A stretch of 64,000 nt of DNA from contig NZ_JAYGHW010000065.1 in assembly GCF_034932185.1 (NCBI RefSeq), positions 62,001 through 126,000 of the forward strand, in the 5' to 3' direction. Each line of letters starts with the position of its first letter. Position 1 is the stretch's first letter. Source of the stretch: Spirulina sp034932185. Lineage in GTDB: Bacteria; Cyanobacteriota; Cyanobacteriia; Cyanobacteriales; Spirulinaceae. The position numbers were made by a program, and so were the translations under genes. The notes under the pieces are model-generated. The model searched no databases, was not told the DNA's origin, and saw nothing but the letters and a program-made list of their open reading frames with translations. Positions 18,069-27,451 of the stretch are shown in pieces.

Positions 18069-19295
18069 CTAACCCTGGGCTAATAATTGTGCTGCTGCGG
18101 CTAAGAGGGCGGCGCGGTCTTTTTCGAGGTTTTCTTGATGGTCGAGATAAGTCCCCAAGGCTTCGAGGGGATCGAGGGCATTGTTGGCATTGAGGGCGGG
18201 AACCCTTGGCCGTACCAACTGGCTCACCAGTTCCGGGCGGATCGTGTAGTGGTGGGCGGCCCCTAGGGCGGCATGGATGGGCCCTGCTTCCACCAGATCC
18301 AACTGATCCGGGCGAATTTGGTAAAGGAGGCGGACGACGGCATCGGTAATTTCCGTTTGGGCGATCGCCTTTAAAATCACCGATTGGGGATCTTCTTCCT
18401 TCGCCACATCAACGCGAATCGTCCGAAACGGCCGGGGGTCAACGGGGCAAAACTGCCATTGGGCGGAACCCTTGATAACTTCCACCAAGACAAACCCCTT
18501 ATCTTCCTTCTCCTCACTAAAATCCACCCGCTCAATACTGCCGGGATAGACCACTGGGGGCTGATTATTGGGGTTAAGGTTTTGGTGTTTATGGACATGG
18601 CCCAGGGCCACATAATCCAGTTCCGGGCGAATAAACAAACTCACCGGCAGCGTAAAGCCTTTACCCACCGCCAGAAACCGCTCCGCTCCCAAATTGGCGC
18701 GATCGGCCATTACATGGGCCAGTAAGACCGTCGGCAGTTCCGGATCAAGATTGCGAATTTCATCCTCCAACACCACCGCCAATTTATCAATCAGCAGCTT
18801 TTGAATTTCCCCCATGGATTTGCCTTCGGTTTCCGGGCGGGTGAGGAGTGTCGCATTATTTAACCAAGGGAGCGTAATCACTTGAATACGGCCGTTGGGG
18901 GTATCAATGGGATAGGTGGCAATGTTCTCCCCGACAATAAACCCCGGCACCGCCAGCGTGTGATAAATCCCCAAACTATTCCCCCCGGAACCTTGGGAAT
19001 GTTGGTCATGGTTGCCCACAAGCATAATTGTGGGAATCCGGGCATCGGCAAGGCGGCGAAACTGCGTGGCAAAGGCCCGCTGTACATAGGGGGGCGGCGT
19101 AGCATCAGGGAACGCATCCCCCCCAAACAGCACCAAATCCACTGGCTCATCCAGAGCGCGGTCAATGGCGAGGCTGAGGCTTTCCACAAAATCCTCTAAG
19201 CGCGTATTCATCCCCGTTTCAGGATTAGTACGGCCATGGTTAAAGCCGCTGCCGATGTGGATATCTGAGAGGTGGAGGAGTTTAATGGGAGGCAT
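18069..19295 (-). CDS. sbcD: exonuclease SbcD (Mre11-type) subunit
   Basis: This 408-residue metallophosphoesterase has the Mre11/SbcD motifs in order: HLSDIHIGS, LFGGDAFP, LVGNHDQHS, LLAHVMAD and LGHVHKH. With SbcC it forms a nuclease that opens hairpins and processes DNA ends. That matters in a genome full of palindromic elements. I chose the start at 19295 because the family begins at MPPIKLLHLSDIH. A GAAGGAT tandem repeat directly precedes this ATG, so no ribosome-binding site is visible. sbcC lies upstream on the same strand, separated by palindromic elements. Confidence 0.92.
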   Translation of the reverse strand: MPPIKLLHLSDIHIGSGFNHGRTNPETGMNTRLEDFVESLSLAIDRALDEPVDLVLFGGDAFPDATPPPYVQRAFATQFRRLADARIPTIMLVGNHDQHSQGSGGNSLGIYHTLAVPGFIVGENIATYPIDTPNGRIQVITLPWLNNATLLTRPETEGKSMGEIQKLLIDKLAVVLEDEIRNLDPELPTVLLAHVMADRANLGAERFLAVGKGFTLPVSLFIRPELDYVALGHVHKHQNLNPNNQPPVVYPGSIERVDFSEEKEDKGFVLVEVIKGSAQWQFCPVDPRPFRTIRVDVAKEEDPQSVILKAIAQTEITDAVVRLLYQIRPDQLDLVEAGPIHAALGAAHHYTIRPELVSQLVRPRVPALNANNALDPLEALGTYLDHQENLEKDRAALLAAAAQLLAQG

Positions 19296-19318
19296 TTGAA
19301 GGATGAAGGATGAAGGAT

Positions 19319-19396
19319 GTAGGGGCGAAAAATTTTTCGCCCTCCGATGTAGGGGCAAACGGTTTAATATTTGCGCCCCCAATATTTTCGCCCCTA
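19319..19396. repeat. cluster of simple REP palindromes between sbcC and sbcD
   Basis: Three related units lie head to tail: TAGGGGCGAAAAATTTTTCG-CCCTCC, then GTAGGGGCAAACGGTTTAA-TATTTGCGCCCCC, then AATATTTTCGCCCCTAG. The last one contains the TAG stop codon of sbcC (read as CTA at 19394-19396). Several other copies occur in the window. Confidence 0.85.
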
Positions 19397-22300
19397 GGAG
19401 GATAGGACTAAATGGGAGCCTTGATTGGTTTTTTGGACTTCGATGCGATGCTGAAAAGCTTCTTTAAATTGGGGCATATGGGTGACAGCCAGGATGCAGG
19501 CAAAATCGGAGGCGATCGCATTGATGGCGGCGACGAGGCGATCGCACCCCTCCCCGTCCTGTGTGCCAAACCCCTCATCAATAATTAACATCTGTAATGC
19601 TGCTCCGGAGCGTTGGGCGAGCAACTTCGCCAAAGCTAAACGAATCGAAAAATTAATCCGAAAGGCCTCCCCCCCTGAATAGGTTTCATAGGGGCGAGTG
19701 CCTTGGGCATCGGCGATTAAAATATCGAGGGTGTCGATCATTTTGGGGGCCTGTTTAGCCTTGGCCTGTTTTCCGGCTTTTTGGGTGAGGAATTGCACAT
19801 GGAGTTGATTTCCCGTTAAACGAGAAAGGGTGTAATTGGTTTCTGCTTCCAATTGGGGCAAAACATTTTCAATCATCAGGGCTTGAATCCCATTTTTGCC
19901 AAAAGCTTTAGCCAGTTCATTATAAATGCGGTGTTGTTGTTTTAACTGATTAATTTGGGCTTCTGTTTCTGCATATTCCGCCGCTAATTGCGTCAAATGA
20001 TCAATCTGGGCCTCAATGGCTCCAGCGTCCCGCTGATATTGGGCCAATTGGGCTTGGCGATGGTCGAGGGTGGTGGTGAGTTCGGCAATTTGGGCGCGAT
20101 AATCCGGCAGGGTGGCCATGGTGGCCTGCAAGGTTTTAATCGCATCTAACACAGCGGCCCGCTCCTGCTCTCCTGTGGCTAACTGGGCATTTATTTGGCT
20201 TAATTCTGCCTCAATTTCAGGTTTTTGCTGTTCCGCAGTGGTGAGGCGTTGATAGTCTAATTCCCATTGGCTATGGTTGCGCAGCTGATGGCGGAGTTTT
20301 TGGTGTGCGTCGGGGTCGTAGCCGAGGGTGGCGAGGGTTTGATTCAGGGTTTGCAACTGTTGCGCCAATTCAGAAGTTTGCTCTAAAGCGGTGAGTTCCT
20401 GTTGAAAGGCCGTCAGACGGGCTTGGAGTTGGGGGATCTGTTCATTGAGAATGCTCTGACGTTTGCGGGCATCTTCAAGGCGGCTGGCTTTGGTTTCTGC
20501 CCAGCTTAATTTGCGCTCTTGACTGCGGAGTAAACTATGGGTTTTATCGTCGTATTGTAGGGCAGAAATTTGGTCAGTCAGTGTCATTAATTCCTGTTGT
20601 AAATCTTCTGCATATTGACCCGCATGGAGGGCTTGATCGAGATGCTCTAATTCGTGATCAATTTCCCAAATTCGTTCGCTAATTTCTCCCAATCGCTCCA
20701 ATTGATGCTCTAATTTATTCACTTCCTGCTGTTGGCGATCGCGTTGCTCTAGCTCCTGAGCTAAGGCCGCTAACTCCCGCTTTAAATCCCCCTGTTGCCG
20801 TTGGGCATCGGTGATTTCCGTTTGAATATGCCAAAGATCTTCCTGTTGGGCGGTTTGGGCGGTTCGGTTTTTGGTGAGGACATGGGCGCGATCGCTCTCT
20901 CCAAGGGGGCGATCACACAGGGGACAATTCGCCCCCTCTGCCTGTAAAAACTGCCATTTTTGCTCCAAATCCGCCAGTGTATTTTTCAAAGCCTGCTGTT
21001 GAGCAGCTAACTCCGTTTGCCGGAGGGTTTGGGCCGACAGCTTCGATTCTAACCGCGCTCGATAGGTTTCTTTGCGCTTCAAATTTTCCAAGACCTCCTC
21101 CTTGGCGAACAATTCTTGACGGAGGGCGGGGCCGGTTTGTTTTTTCGCCGTTAACTCCCTTTTTTCCCGGGCTAGTTGATCCCGTTGGGCGCTGTAGCGC
21201 GATCGCACCTGGGCAATTTCCAGCCGTAATTGTTGGGCGCGATTTGCCCAGGGCGTAACCTGTTGTTGCCGTTGATCCAAATCCTGCAATTGACGGCGGC
21301 ATTGGGCCAACTCCCGACAGCGTTCCTCAATGTTGGGGGCTTCGGCAAGCATGGGGACTAGATCTTGGCATTCCTGGCGGGCGCGGTTGAGTTCCGTTTC
21401 CGTTGTGCGTTGGTTGAGGTGAATTTGATTGCGGGCAGCATTCAGGGCGTTGATCACCTCTTGGCGTTGGGCGCGGGCAGCATGATCAGCGGTGGCGCGG
21501 TTCGTCAGTTCCACATCTTCCCGCTGCCATTGTTGCAATTGTTGATAATTTGCCCCAATGGCCTCCCGATTTTCCACAAGCCGGTTCAGTTCCCCCAAGG
21601 TTTTTAGCACCTTCGCCTGGGTTTGGCGGCGACGCTCCTGATCCCGATCCAGGGAAGCAAGGCGATTTTGTTGCCATTGCTCCTGTTCCGTGAGGCGATC
21701 GCGCTCATGGTTTTCCCGCTTGAGGGCTTCCAGTTGGCGCTGATCCGCCCCTTGGGCCCGCTGCAATTGTTGCAATTGTTGGGCTAAGGCATCCCGTTGC
21801 ACCGTGAGGGTTTGTTGTTCCGCCAGACGGGCCGCCCGGGGTTCCTGTTGGCTGTTGAGCAAATCTTGCTGGGCCTTAAACCCCTTGGCGGCATCTTTGG
21901 CTCGTTCAGCGAGGCGATCGTATTCTTCTAATTTCAACAACTCCGCCAACACCTTTTTCCGCTCATTGGCCGGTACAAGCATAAATTCATCGGCCCGCCC
22001 CTGACGGAGATAGGCCGAATTCACAAAGGTGCGATAGTCCAGCTTAATCGTGGTAATAATTAAATCCTGGGTGGCGCGAATTCCCTTCGCATTGAGGGTA
22101 CGGAATTGCGACGGCTGGGATTGAATTTGAAATTGTAACTCCCCACTGCGGCCCCTCGGTCGAGAACGAATCACCCGATAGGTTTCCCCCCCAATACTAA
22201 ACGTAAAATCCACCCGCACCTCCTGCGCCCCGGTATGAATGAGATCATCCTCACTACCGGCCCGGCTTTTCCCCCAAATTGCCCAGGTCATCGCTTCCAA

Positions 22301-22420
22301 CAGAGAAGATTTCCCCGCCCCATTGGCTCCACAAATACAGGCGGTATGGAGTCCTTGAAAGTTAAGACTGGCGGCTTGGTAGCTGAAGAAGTTTTTGAGG
22401 GTGAGGTGAAGGGGGATCAT
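19394..22420 (-). CDS. sbcC: exonuclease SbcC (Rad50-type ATPase) subunit
   Basis: This protein of about 1008 residues has an N-terminal ABC half-site with Walker A GANGAGKSS (31-39). Two long Gln/Leu-rich coiled-coil arms flank a zinc hook (CPLCDRPLG, near residue 497). The C-terminal half has the YSGGE signature and Walker B MLIIDEGFGTQDG near residue 950. It is the ATPase partner of SbcD. I placed the start at 22420 (MIPLHLTLKNFFSYQ). An in-frame extension to 22519 would translate only a GTGGGGA-type tandem repeat (poly PHS/PLP) and is not credible. The stop codon TAG is the edge of a palindromic element. Confidence 0.92.
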   Translation of the reverse strand: MIPLHLTLKNFFSYQAASLNFQGLHTACICGANGAGKSSLLEAMTWAIWGKSRAGSEDDLIHTGAQEVRVDFTFSIGGETYRVIRSRPRGRSGELQFQIQSQPSQFRTLNAKGIRATQDLIITTIKLDYRTFVNSAYLRQGRADEFMLVPANERKKVLAELLKLEEYDRLAERAKDAAKGFKAQQDLLNSQQEPRAARLAEQQTLTVQRDALAQQLQQLQRAQGADQRQLEALKRENHERDRLTEQEQWQQNRLASLDRDQERRRQTQAKVLKTLGELNRLVENREAIGANYQQLQQWQREDVELTNRATADHAARAQRQEVINALNAARNQIHLNQRTTETELNRARQECQDLVPMLAEAPNIEERCRELAQCRRQLQDLDQRQQQVTPWANRAQQLRLEIAQVRSRYSAQRDQLAREKRELTAKKQTGPALRQELFAKEEVLENLKRKETYRARLESKLSAQTLRQTELAAQQQALKNTLADLEQKWQFLQAEGANCPLCDRPLGESDRAHVLTKNRTAQTAQQEDLWHIQTEITDAQRQQGDLKRELAALAQELEQRDRQQQEVNKLEHQLERLGEISERIWEIDHELEHLDQALHAGQYAEDLQQELMTLTDQISALQYDDKTHSLLRSQERKLSWAETKASRLEDARKRQSILNEQIPQLQARLTAFQQELTALEQTSELAQQLQTLNQTLATLGYDPDAHQKLRHQLRNHSQWELDYQRLTTAEQQKPEIEAELSQINAQLATGEQERAAVLDAIKTLQATMATLPDYRAQIAELTTTLDHRQAQLAQYQRDAGAIEAQIDHLTQLAAEYAETEAQINQLKQQHRIYNELAKAFGKNGIQALMIENVLPQLEAETNYTLSRLTGNQLHVQFLTQKAGKQAKAKQAPKMIDTLDILIADAQGTRPYETYSGGEAFRINFSIRLALAKLLAQRSGAALQMLIIDEGFGTQDGEGCDRLVAAINAIASDFACILAVTHMPQFKEAFQHRIEVQKTNQGSHLVLSS

Positions 22421-22497
22421 GGAGTGGGGAGTGGGAAGTGGGGAGTGGGAAGTGGGGAGTGGGGAATGGGGAGTGGGGAACAGGGAATGGGGAACAG
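22421..22497. repeat. GGAGTGG-type heptamer tandem repeat upstream of sbcC
   Basis: Eleven 7-bp units with variants GGAGTGG, GAAGTGG, GGAATGG and GGAACAG start immediately next to the sbcC start codon. On the coding strand the tract is CCACTCC-rich and offers no Shine-Dalgarno sequence. Confidence 0.92.
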
Positions 22498-22957
22498 GTA
22501 GGGGCGAAACATTTTTCACCGTTTAGCGGGTTTGCGATCGCCGGCCTTGGTTTTGCCTTCCTGAATGGGGAACAGGTAGAGGCGAAACATTTTTCACCCT
22601 CCACAACTCAGGTGGAGCAGATCAGTACAAAAAAGCGCCCCTTAGCCAAGAGGATACAATACGGACAAAAATTTCACCAATTTCTGCGAGAAATTGCGCC
22701 ACATATGAATTTCTTATGTTAATCTAAGAATAAGGGTTTTATCGATTTTATCCATAGCGACTAGCGCGTTGAGCAGCAACAGGTTTTGCTCTGGGTCAGT
22801 CACCTTCCGCTTGGTTTTCCGGGCTAGGTGCATTGGGGCTGGCTGTTGGTGGCGTTTGTTTTGGTTACTCCAAACAAGAGTCCATGGAGAAGAAACAGTT
22901 TTGCCCTTGGGCAATGGAACTGTTAACCCAGCGGAGGAACACAACTGATCAGATTAG

Positions 22958-23084
22958 CTCGGTTACGGGTTATGTTCGTTCGGTAGGAGGGAGCCGTGAG
23001 GCCAAAGCAGTGCGGGAATTCGGTTCGCGAGTCCCCATCACTCTACTCACACCTTACTTCTCTGAGACTGATACCCACACCGAG
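22958..23084 (+). ncRNA. candidate long rod-like structured RNA
   Basis: Hand folding gives nested pairings on one axis: CTCGG (22958) with CCGAG (23080-23084), GGGT-T-AT with ATACCC (23071-23076), GTGAG (22996-23000) with CTCAC (23046-23050), AGTG (23009) with CACT (23039-23042), GGG (23014) with CCC, and ATTCG (23018) with CGAGT (23028-23032) closing a GTTCG loop. This is a single long stem with internal loops, a shape reminiscent of 6S RNA, but I cannot match a family sequence. Strand and ends are guesses. Confidence 0.3.
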
Positions 23085-23329
23085 ATGTTTTGATGAGGAA
23101 GGCTACGGTGCTTGAAAAGAGCCGTGGATCTGCAATATTTCCCCAGGATACTGGTAACAGTGTGATGGGGCTGGCTGAAGGCGACTTTCCTGTTTTTAGA
23201 GAACGGGGACTGTCTTGGTGGCGCAGTGAAATGGTATTGGCGATAGGTACGCTAACGCGGATCGCACCCTAGCCCGCATTTTGAACTCTGCACCCCCCAT
23301 TTAAGTTCAATTCCCCTGGAGGCGTGCTC

Positions 23330-23455
23330 ATGATGATTCTGTTAATGGCAGTTAGTTACCTGCTATTGATTTATCTCTTGTTGGCCCTGGCACAGCGTGG
23401 AAAACGGCATGGCACAGTAACCACCCCTCGGAGTCTCCACTCCGGCGATTGCTGA
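23330..23455 (+). CDS. small single-membrane-span protein, 41 residues
   Basis: An ATG at 23330 is preceded by GGAGG at 23318-23322 with 7-base spacing, one of the clearest ribosome-binding sites in the window. The product is 41 residues: a strongly hydrophobic helix (residues 2-21, LLMAVSYLLLIYLLLALAQ) followed by a basic tail RGKRHG and ending GDC. It does not match a small photosystem, NDH or cytochrome b6f subunit that I recognise. Size, ribosome-binding site and hydrophobic pattern make it more than a random frame, but no function can be given. Confidence 0.5.
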   Translation: MMILLMAVSYLLLIYLLLALAQRGKRHGTVTTPRSLHSGDC

Positions 23456-23491
23456 ACCCACCGCCCTCCTTCGCTCCCCACGGCTTTCTCG

Positions 23492-24325
23492 TTAAACGTC
23501 CACTGACTGAGCGGTTACAGGTTTTGTCTGTACCGTCGGCAGGTGGACGTTTTCTACATTGAGGCTATAGCCTAGCCACTTTTGAGCCAGATGGGTAAAT
23601 GTGGCGGGATCCCCACTCACACCAAAGCGGGTCGGTTTGGGGTGGGGGTGGGGATTTTGCAGCCCCAAGGCTTGGAGTTCCTGGGCAGCGGCTTCGGCTA
23701 CAAACGTGGCGGGGTTGATGCAGCGCACCGTTGGCGGCAGGAGGCGACGTAACACAGGGGCAAGATGGGGATAGTGGGTGCAGCCGTAGACTAATGTATC
23801 AATGCCTTGATCGAGGAGGGGTTGAAGGTATTGGGCGGCGATGGTTTGGGTATAGGGGTCATGGAGGCGATCGCCCTCAATCAACGGTACAAACTCCGGA
23901 CAACCCACTTGCCACACCGCCACCGTGGGATCAATTTCGTGAATTGCTTGGCCATAGGCCCCACTAGCCACCGTTGCTGGCGTGGCAATCACCCCCACCC
24001 GCCGGCCCCGTTGCACCGCCGCCTTTGCCCCCGGCAAAATCAACCCTAAAATCGGCACCGGAAATTCTGCTCGCACCACATCCAAAGCCAAGGCCGAACT
24101 GGTATTGCAGGCCATGATCACCATTTTGGTATTTTCCGCCATCATCCAGGTGAGAATTTCCCGGACAAACTGAATAATTTCCTCCGGGGTACGGGTTCCG
24201 TAGGGGAGGCGAGCCGTATCGCCAAAATAGAGGATTGATTCCCCCGGTAGGGTATGTCGGAGGGCCTGAAGCACCGTTAATCCACCGACACCGCTATCAA
24301 ATACGCCAATATGCTGCTGTTGCAT
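23492..24325 (-). CDS. murI: glutamate racemase
   Basis: This 277-residue enzyme makes D-glutamate for peptidoglycan. The two catalytic cysteines are visible in MACNTSSA (about residue 73) and YGCTHYPH (about residue 185). The N-terminus IGVFDSGVGGLTVL is the usual substrate-binding opening. I chose the start at 24325 (MQQQHIGVFDSG); upstream ATGs at 24334 and 24352 add residues the family lacks. It lies about 100 bp after an N-acetylmuramoyl-L-alanine amidase gene on the same strand, a cell-wall pairing common in cyanobacteria. Confidence 0.94.
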   Translation of the reverse strand: MQQQHIGVFDSGVGGLTVLQALRHTLPGESILYFGDTARLPYGTRTPEEIIQFVREILTWMMAENTKMVIMACNTSSALALDVVRAEFPVPILGLILPGAKAAVQRGRRVGVIATPATVASGAYGQAIHEIDPTVAVWQVGCPEFVPLIEGDRLHDPYTQTIAAQYLQPLLDQGIDTLVYGCTHYPHLAPVLRRLLPPTVRCINPATFVAEAAAQELQALGLQNPHPHPKPTRFGVSGDPATFTHLAQKWLGYSLNVENVHLPTVQTKPVTAQSVDV

Positions 24326-24426
24326 GGTAATCATCCCAGAGGAAAAGGTCAACGCGGTGAGCGGGGCGCTCCACGATATTCCATCGCCCCCCGCAGAGTA
24401 TGTTTAGCAAGTATAATTACTCAGCT

Positions 24427-25824
24427 CTAATTTTGTTGCAAATAGAGCAGAATTCCCCGCGAGATCGCCTGGGCCATTTGACTGCGAAATTGGGGATTGG
24501 CTAAACGAGGGGCATCCTCTGCCCCCGTGACAAAACCCACCTCCACCAGTGCCGACGGCATCGCTGAGGTGCGTAACACATAAAAACGCGCCTGCTTCAC
24601 ACCCCGGTTCCGCATCGGAATACTTTGTAAAATACTACTTTGAATGCTTTGCGCTAATCGTTGCCCCTGACCGGAAAAATAGAAGGTTTCCACCCCATTG
24701 ACATCGGGGCGACTCATACTAATGGCGTTGGCATGGATACTGACAAAAATGGTCGCCCTTGCTTGGTTGGCCATTTGAGTGCGGGCCGCGAGGGTGATGA
24801 AGCGATCATCAGAACGGGTCATCATCACCTGCACGCCCTGCTGTTGGAGCGTGCGGGCCACTTCTAAAGAAATGGGCAAAATAACATCTTTTTCCCGTAA
24901 ACCACCAATGCCAATGGCTCCGGGATCGCGGCCCCCATGGCCGGGGTCAAGGGCTACCAAATTGCGGCCGGTGGGTTGGGGGAGGGGGCTGTTATTGGGT
25001 TGGGGCGTGGGGGGGCGGCCGATGGTTGTAGGCGGCTGACTGGTGGGGGGGATGCGAATGGGCCGGTTTGTACTGGTTTGGGGTTCTAACCTTAGGGCTA
25101 AGGTGGTGGGGTTGAGTTGGCTCAGATTCCCCGCTTGAAAATTGGTGGCGGGATAAACCACAATTTCCACCGTTGACCCCCGTTGCCGTACCCGCAATTG
25201 GGATACAGGACTATTGACCGGCAGTTGAGATTGGGCCACGGCATCATCGACCCGTGCATTGGGGATCGTGATCGTATAGGCCCGATCCACTGTGCTCCAT
25301 TGTTTGGTGCCGGTAATGCCGCGATCGCCCCGGATCACCAATTGATTCCCCCCACTAATTTCAATGGCCGTAATCGTACTGTTAGCCTGGGCCTCAAGAC
25401 GGGGCAGGGGACGATTGGCCACAGAGGGAAGGGGAGAGCGCACAGCTTGGGGCAATTCCACCTGCCATTCCGTGGGGGATTGGCCCGCAATCCGGATCTG
25501 TTGGGGGTCGAGGGTATAGCCGGGGGCCATCTCCACCACCAACTGACTGGTTTGGGGATCAACGACTTGGGCTTGAATGGTGGCGATCGCCCCCTCCCGC
25601 CATTGCTGACGCTCCACCGCTGCCACATCCACCCCTGGCAAATCAATCACCAGCCGAGTCGGATTTTGCAGGAGGCGGGCCTTCGGCTGCACCGCCTCAT
25701 CGGTGGAAAACACCAGCCGGTTTTGAGCCGCATCAAACTGCCAAAACACCAACCGGGCAGCTTCAGCGGGGATACCCCAAAGACACAAACTCAAAACCGT
25801 AAACAAAAAGCCAAATCGCTGCAT
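24427..25824 (-). CDS. AMIN-domain N-acetylmuramoyl-L-alanine amidase
   Basis: This 465-residue secreted enzyme has a signal peptide at residues 1-22 (FLFTVLSLCLWGIPAEA), AMIN domains at about 25-240 and a Pro/Thr-rich linker. The C-terminal zinc amidase_3 domain begins at LVALDPGHGGRDPGA. The zinc/catalytic set is visible: the His in DPGHGG, Glu in GLREKDV, His in VSIHANA and Glu in LVEVGFVT. It cleaves the amide between MurNAc and the stem peptide; AMIN domains target such enzymes to septa or junctions. AmiC-type enzymes open septal nanopores in filamentous cyanobacteria, but the paralogue here cannot be decided. Confidence 0.92.
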   Translation of the reverse strand: MQRFGFLFTVLSLCLWGIPAEAARLVFWQFDAAQNRLVFSTDEAVQPKARLLQNPTRLVIDLPGVDVAAVERQQWREGAIATIQAQVVDPQTSQLVVEMAPGYTLDPQQIRIAGQSPTEWQVELPQAVRSPLPSVANRPLPRLEAQANSTITAIEISGGNQLVIRGDRGITGTKQWSTVDRAYTITIPNARVDDAVAQSQLPVNSPVSQLRVRQRGSTVEIVVYPATNFQAGNLSQLNPTTLALRLEPQTSTNRPIRIPPTSQPPTTIGRPPTPQPNNSPLPQPTGRNLVALDPGHGGRDPGAIGIGGLREKDVILPISLEVARTLQQQGVQVMMTRSDDRFITLAARTQMANQARATIFVSIHANAISMSRPDVNGVETFYFSGQGQRLAQSIQSSILQSIPMRNRGVKQARFYVLRTSAMPSALVEVGFVTGAEDAPRLANPQFRSQMAQAISRGILLYLQQN

Positions 25825-25865
25825 AGATTAATGACGAACTCAATAAAGGCAGACGGTGAATAGGG

Positions 25866-27287
25866 CTAACCTTTTGGTTCAGACAATTCCGTCGCCGTGG
25901 GTGCGGGATCACGAAACACAATCCGCAGCAGTGGCGGTGCTAAAAAGGTGGTCGCAATTACCATCATAATAATGGCCGCATCCGTCGATGGCGACAAGAC
26001 CCCACTTTCGGAACCCACCCCCGCAAACACTAAACCCACCTCGCCCCGGGGAATCATCCCCACACCAATGGCCAATTTTTTCAATTTGCCCTCACCGCCA
26101 AAGACCGTAAAGCCGGTGATCACTTTCCCGACAATCGCCACCACAATCAGGAAAGCCGCCACCGCCAACCCTTCGCGATTGGTGGGATTGGCGGGATTCA
26201 ACACACTCAAATCCGTGCGGGCCCCCACAACCACGAAGAACACCGGCACCAGGAAATCCGCCAAAGGCAAAACCTGCTTCTCCAGTTCAGACCGTTTGTT
26301 CGTTTCTGCCAAAATCAAACCGGCAGCAAACGCGCCGAGGATGGCTTCCAGGTGGATCGCCGTCGCAATATAAGAGAGGAAAAACACAAACACTAACGCC
26401 GTCAGGAGAATCTGACCCCGGGTTTTCATCTCCGCCACCAGGTTTTCGTAGAGGGGCTTGATCAAATAGCGACCCAGTAAGATTGAGCCGATTAAGAATG
26501 CCCCCGCACTGACGATCAGATAGAGAATATTGCTGATCTCCACTTCTCCGGTCTTGGCAAGGCTGGCCACCACCGCTAAAACGATAATCCCGAGGACATC
26601 ATCTAAAACCGCTGCCCCGATGATAATTTGCCCTTCCGTCGAAGACAGTTGACCAATTTCCGCCAAAACCTTAGCGGTAATCCCGATACTGGTAGCTGTG
26701 AGCGCTGCCCCGGCAAAAATAGCCGGAATGAGGGGAACGCCAAACAGATAAACCAAGCCGAAGGTACCAGCGGCAAAGGGCGCAACCACCCCCACCACAG
26801 CCACCACAGCCGCTTGGGGCCCGACTCGAATCAATTCATCCAGCTTCGATTCCAAACCAATTTCAAACAGGAGCAAAATCACCCCTAGTTCTGAGAGGAC
26901 GGAGATCACTTCGCTTTGGCTATCAAAAACAGCCCTTGCCCCCTCCGGTGCAAGACCAGCGGTGAATTCCAGAAACTTAATAATCAGGGAATCATCAGCG
27001 GTAATGCCTTCACCAGGGAAAACAATCAGGTGTAGGGCCGACACCCCCACCACCACACCCCCTACCAATTCCCCCAATACTGGGGGCAAGTTAATTCGGG
27101 TGCAGAGTTCGCCACCGAGCTTACTGGCAAAATAGACCACCACTAAACTGAGCAAGACCCCGGCTAAGACCATCGAACTGTCTGCCGCTTCTGCTTCTGC
27201 CGCCGTTGCCAACCAAGGGAGCGGCGTTAAGCCAAGTTTGAACATTGGAGCGTGGATCGCATTGACCCCGGTCATGAATTCGAGCAT
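25866..27287 (-). CDS. cation:proton antiporter (CPA2, NhaS3-like)
   Basis: This 473-residue polytopic protein has a Na_H_exchanger core of about 12-13 helices. The typical motifs PPVLGELVGGVVVG, LGVILLLFEIGLES, AALTATSIGITAKVL and AAVLDDVLGIIVL contain the transport aspartates of the CPA2 family (DD in LDDVLG). Overall sequence and length resemble cyanobacterial NhaS3, which exchanges Na+ or K+ for H+ in thylakoids, but ion and membrane are inferred. A hairpin (27364-27390) separates it from the upstream gene. Confidence 0.88.
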   Translation of the reverse strand: MLEFMTGVNAIHAPMFKLGLTPLPWLATAAEAEAADSSMVLAGVLLSLVVVYFASKLGGELCTRINLPPVLGELVGGVVVGVSALHLIVFPGEGITADDSLIIKFLEFTAGLAPEGARAVFDSQSEVISVLSELGVILLLFEIGLESKLDELIRVGPQAAVVAVVGVVAPFAAGTFGLVYLFGVPLIPAIFAGAALTATSIGITAKVLAEIGQLSSTEGQIIIGAAVLDDVLGIIVLAVVASLAKTGEVEISNILYLIVSAGAFLIGSILLGRYLIKPLYENLVAEMKTRGQILLTALVFVFFLSYIATAIHLEAILGAFAAGLILAETNKRSELEKQVLPLADFLVPVFFVVVGARTDLSVLNPANPTNREGLAVAAFLIVVAIVGKVITGFTVFGGEGKLKKLAIGVGMIPRGEVGLVFAGVGSESGVLSPSTDAAIIMMVIATTFLAPPLLRIVFRDPAPTATELSEPKG

Positions 27288-27349
27288 GGGCGCAATAACA
27301 TTAATTTACAGTCTCTACACTTTACAAGACTTTACAAGGCAATTTGCAA

Positions 27350-27399
27350 ATCCTGACAATAGGAAGCCCATCAATCTAAATGATGGGCTTGTTCAGGAT
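27350..27399. terminator. strong stem-loop, candidate terminator
   Basis: A perfect 10-bp stem AAGCCCATCA (27364-27373) pairs with TGATGGGCTT (27381-27390) over a 7-base loop. An outer ATCCTGA/TCAGGAT arm (27350-27356 and 27393-27399) extends it. It lies just downstream of the stop codon of the secreted-protein gene (minus strand) and upstream of the antiporter. No clear U-tract follows, so termination is likely but not certain. Confidence 0.55.
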
Positions 27400-27451
27400 T
27401 ACTAATCATCAAACAAAGTGATTTTGATTGATTAGTTTTAGGGGTGATTAT

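Larger units (their letters stand above)
22498..23491. other. about 1 kb without an obvious large gene: REP copies, hairpins, small ORF
   Basis: Two simple palindromic elements (GGGCGAAACATTTTTCACC type) lie at 22502-22525 and 22577-22601. A hairpin with ACAGTTTTGCCC pairing GGGCAA...AACTGT sits at 22895-22923. A long imperfect rod can be drawn at 22958-23084. A split-HIP1 element lies at 23245-23270, and a 41-codon membrane ORF with a good ribosome-binding site is at 23330-23455. Two short open frames (22714-22944 minus; 22833-23093 plus) cover the hairpin tract but look random. A stable RNA transcribed from this stretch is possible. Confidence 0.5.

Noticed and set aside
22421..22519. N-terminal extension of SbcC
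   Set aside because: The added residues are only translation of the heptamer repeat, and the SbcC family begins at the ATG at 22420.
22714..22944. minus-strand ORF of 76 codons in the hairpin tract
   Set aside because: No domain, no ribosome-binding site, and it lies over structure-forming sequence. I consider a non-coding explanation more likely, though it is unproven.
23280..23330. tRNA or tmRNA end (GTTCAATTC near the small ORF)
   Set aside because: The T-arm-like string lacks a matching stem and acceptor, and no cloverleaf can be drawn.
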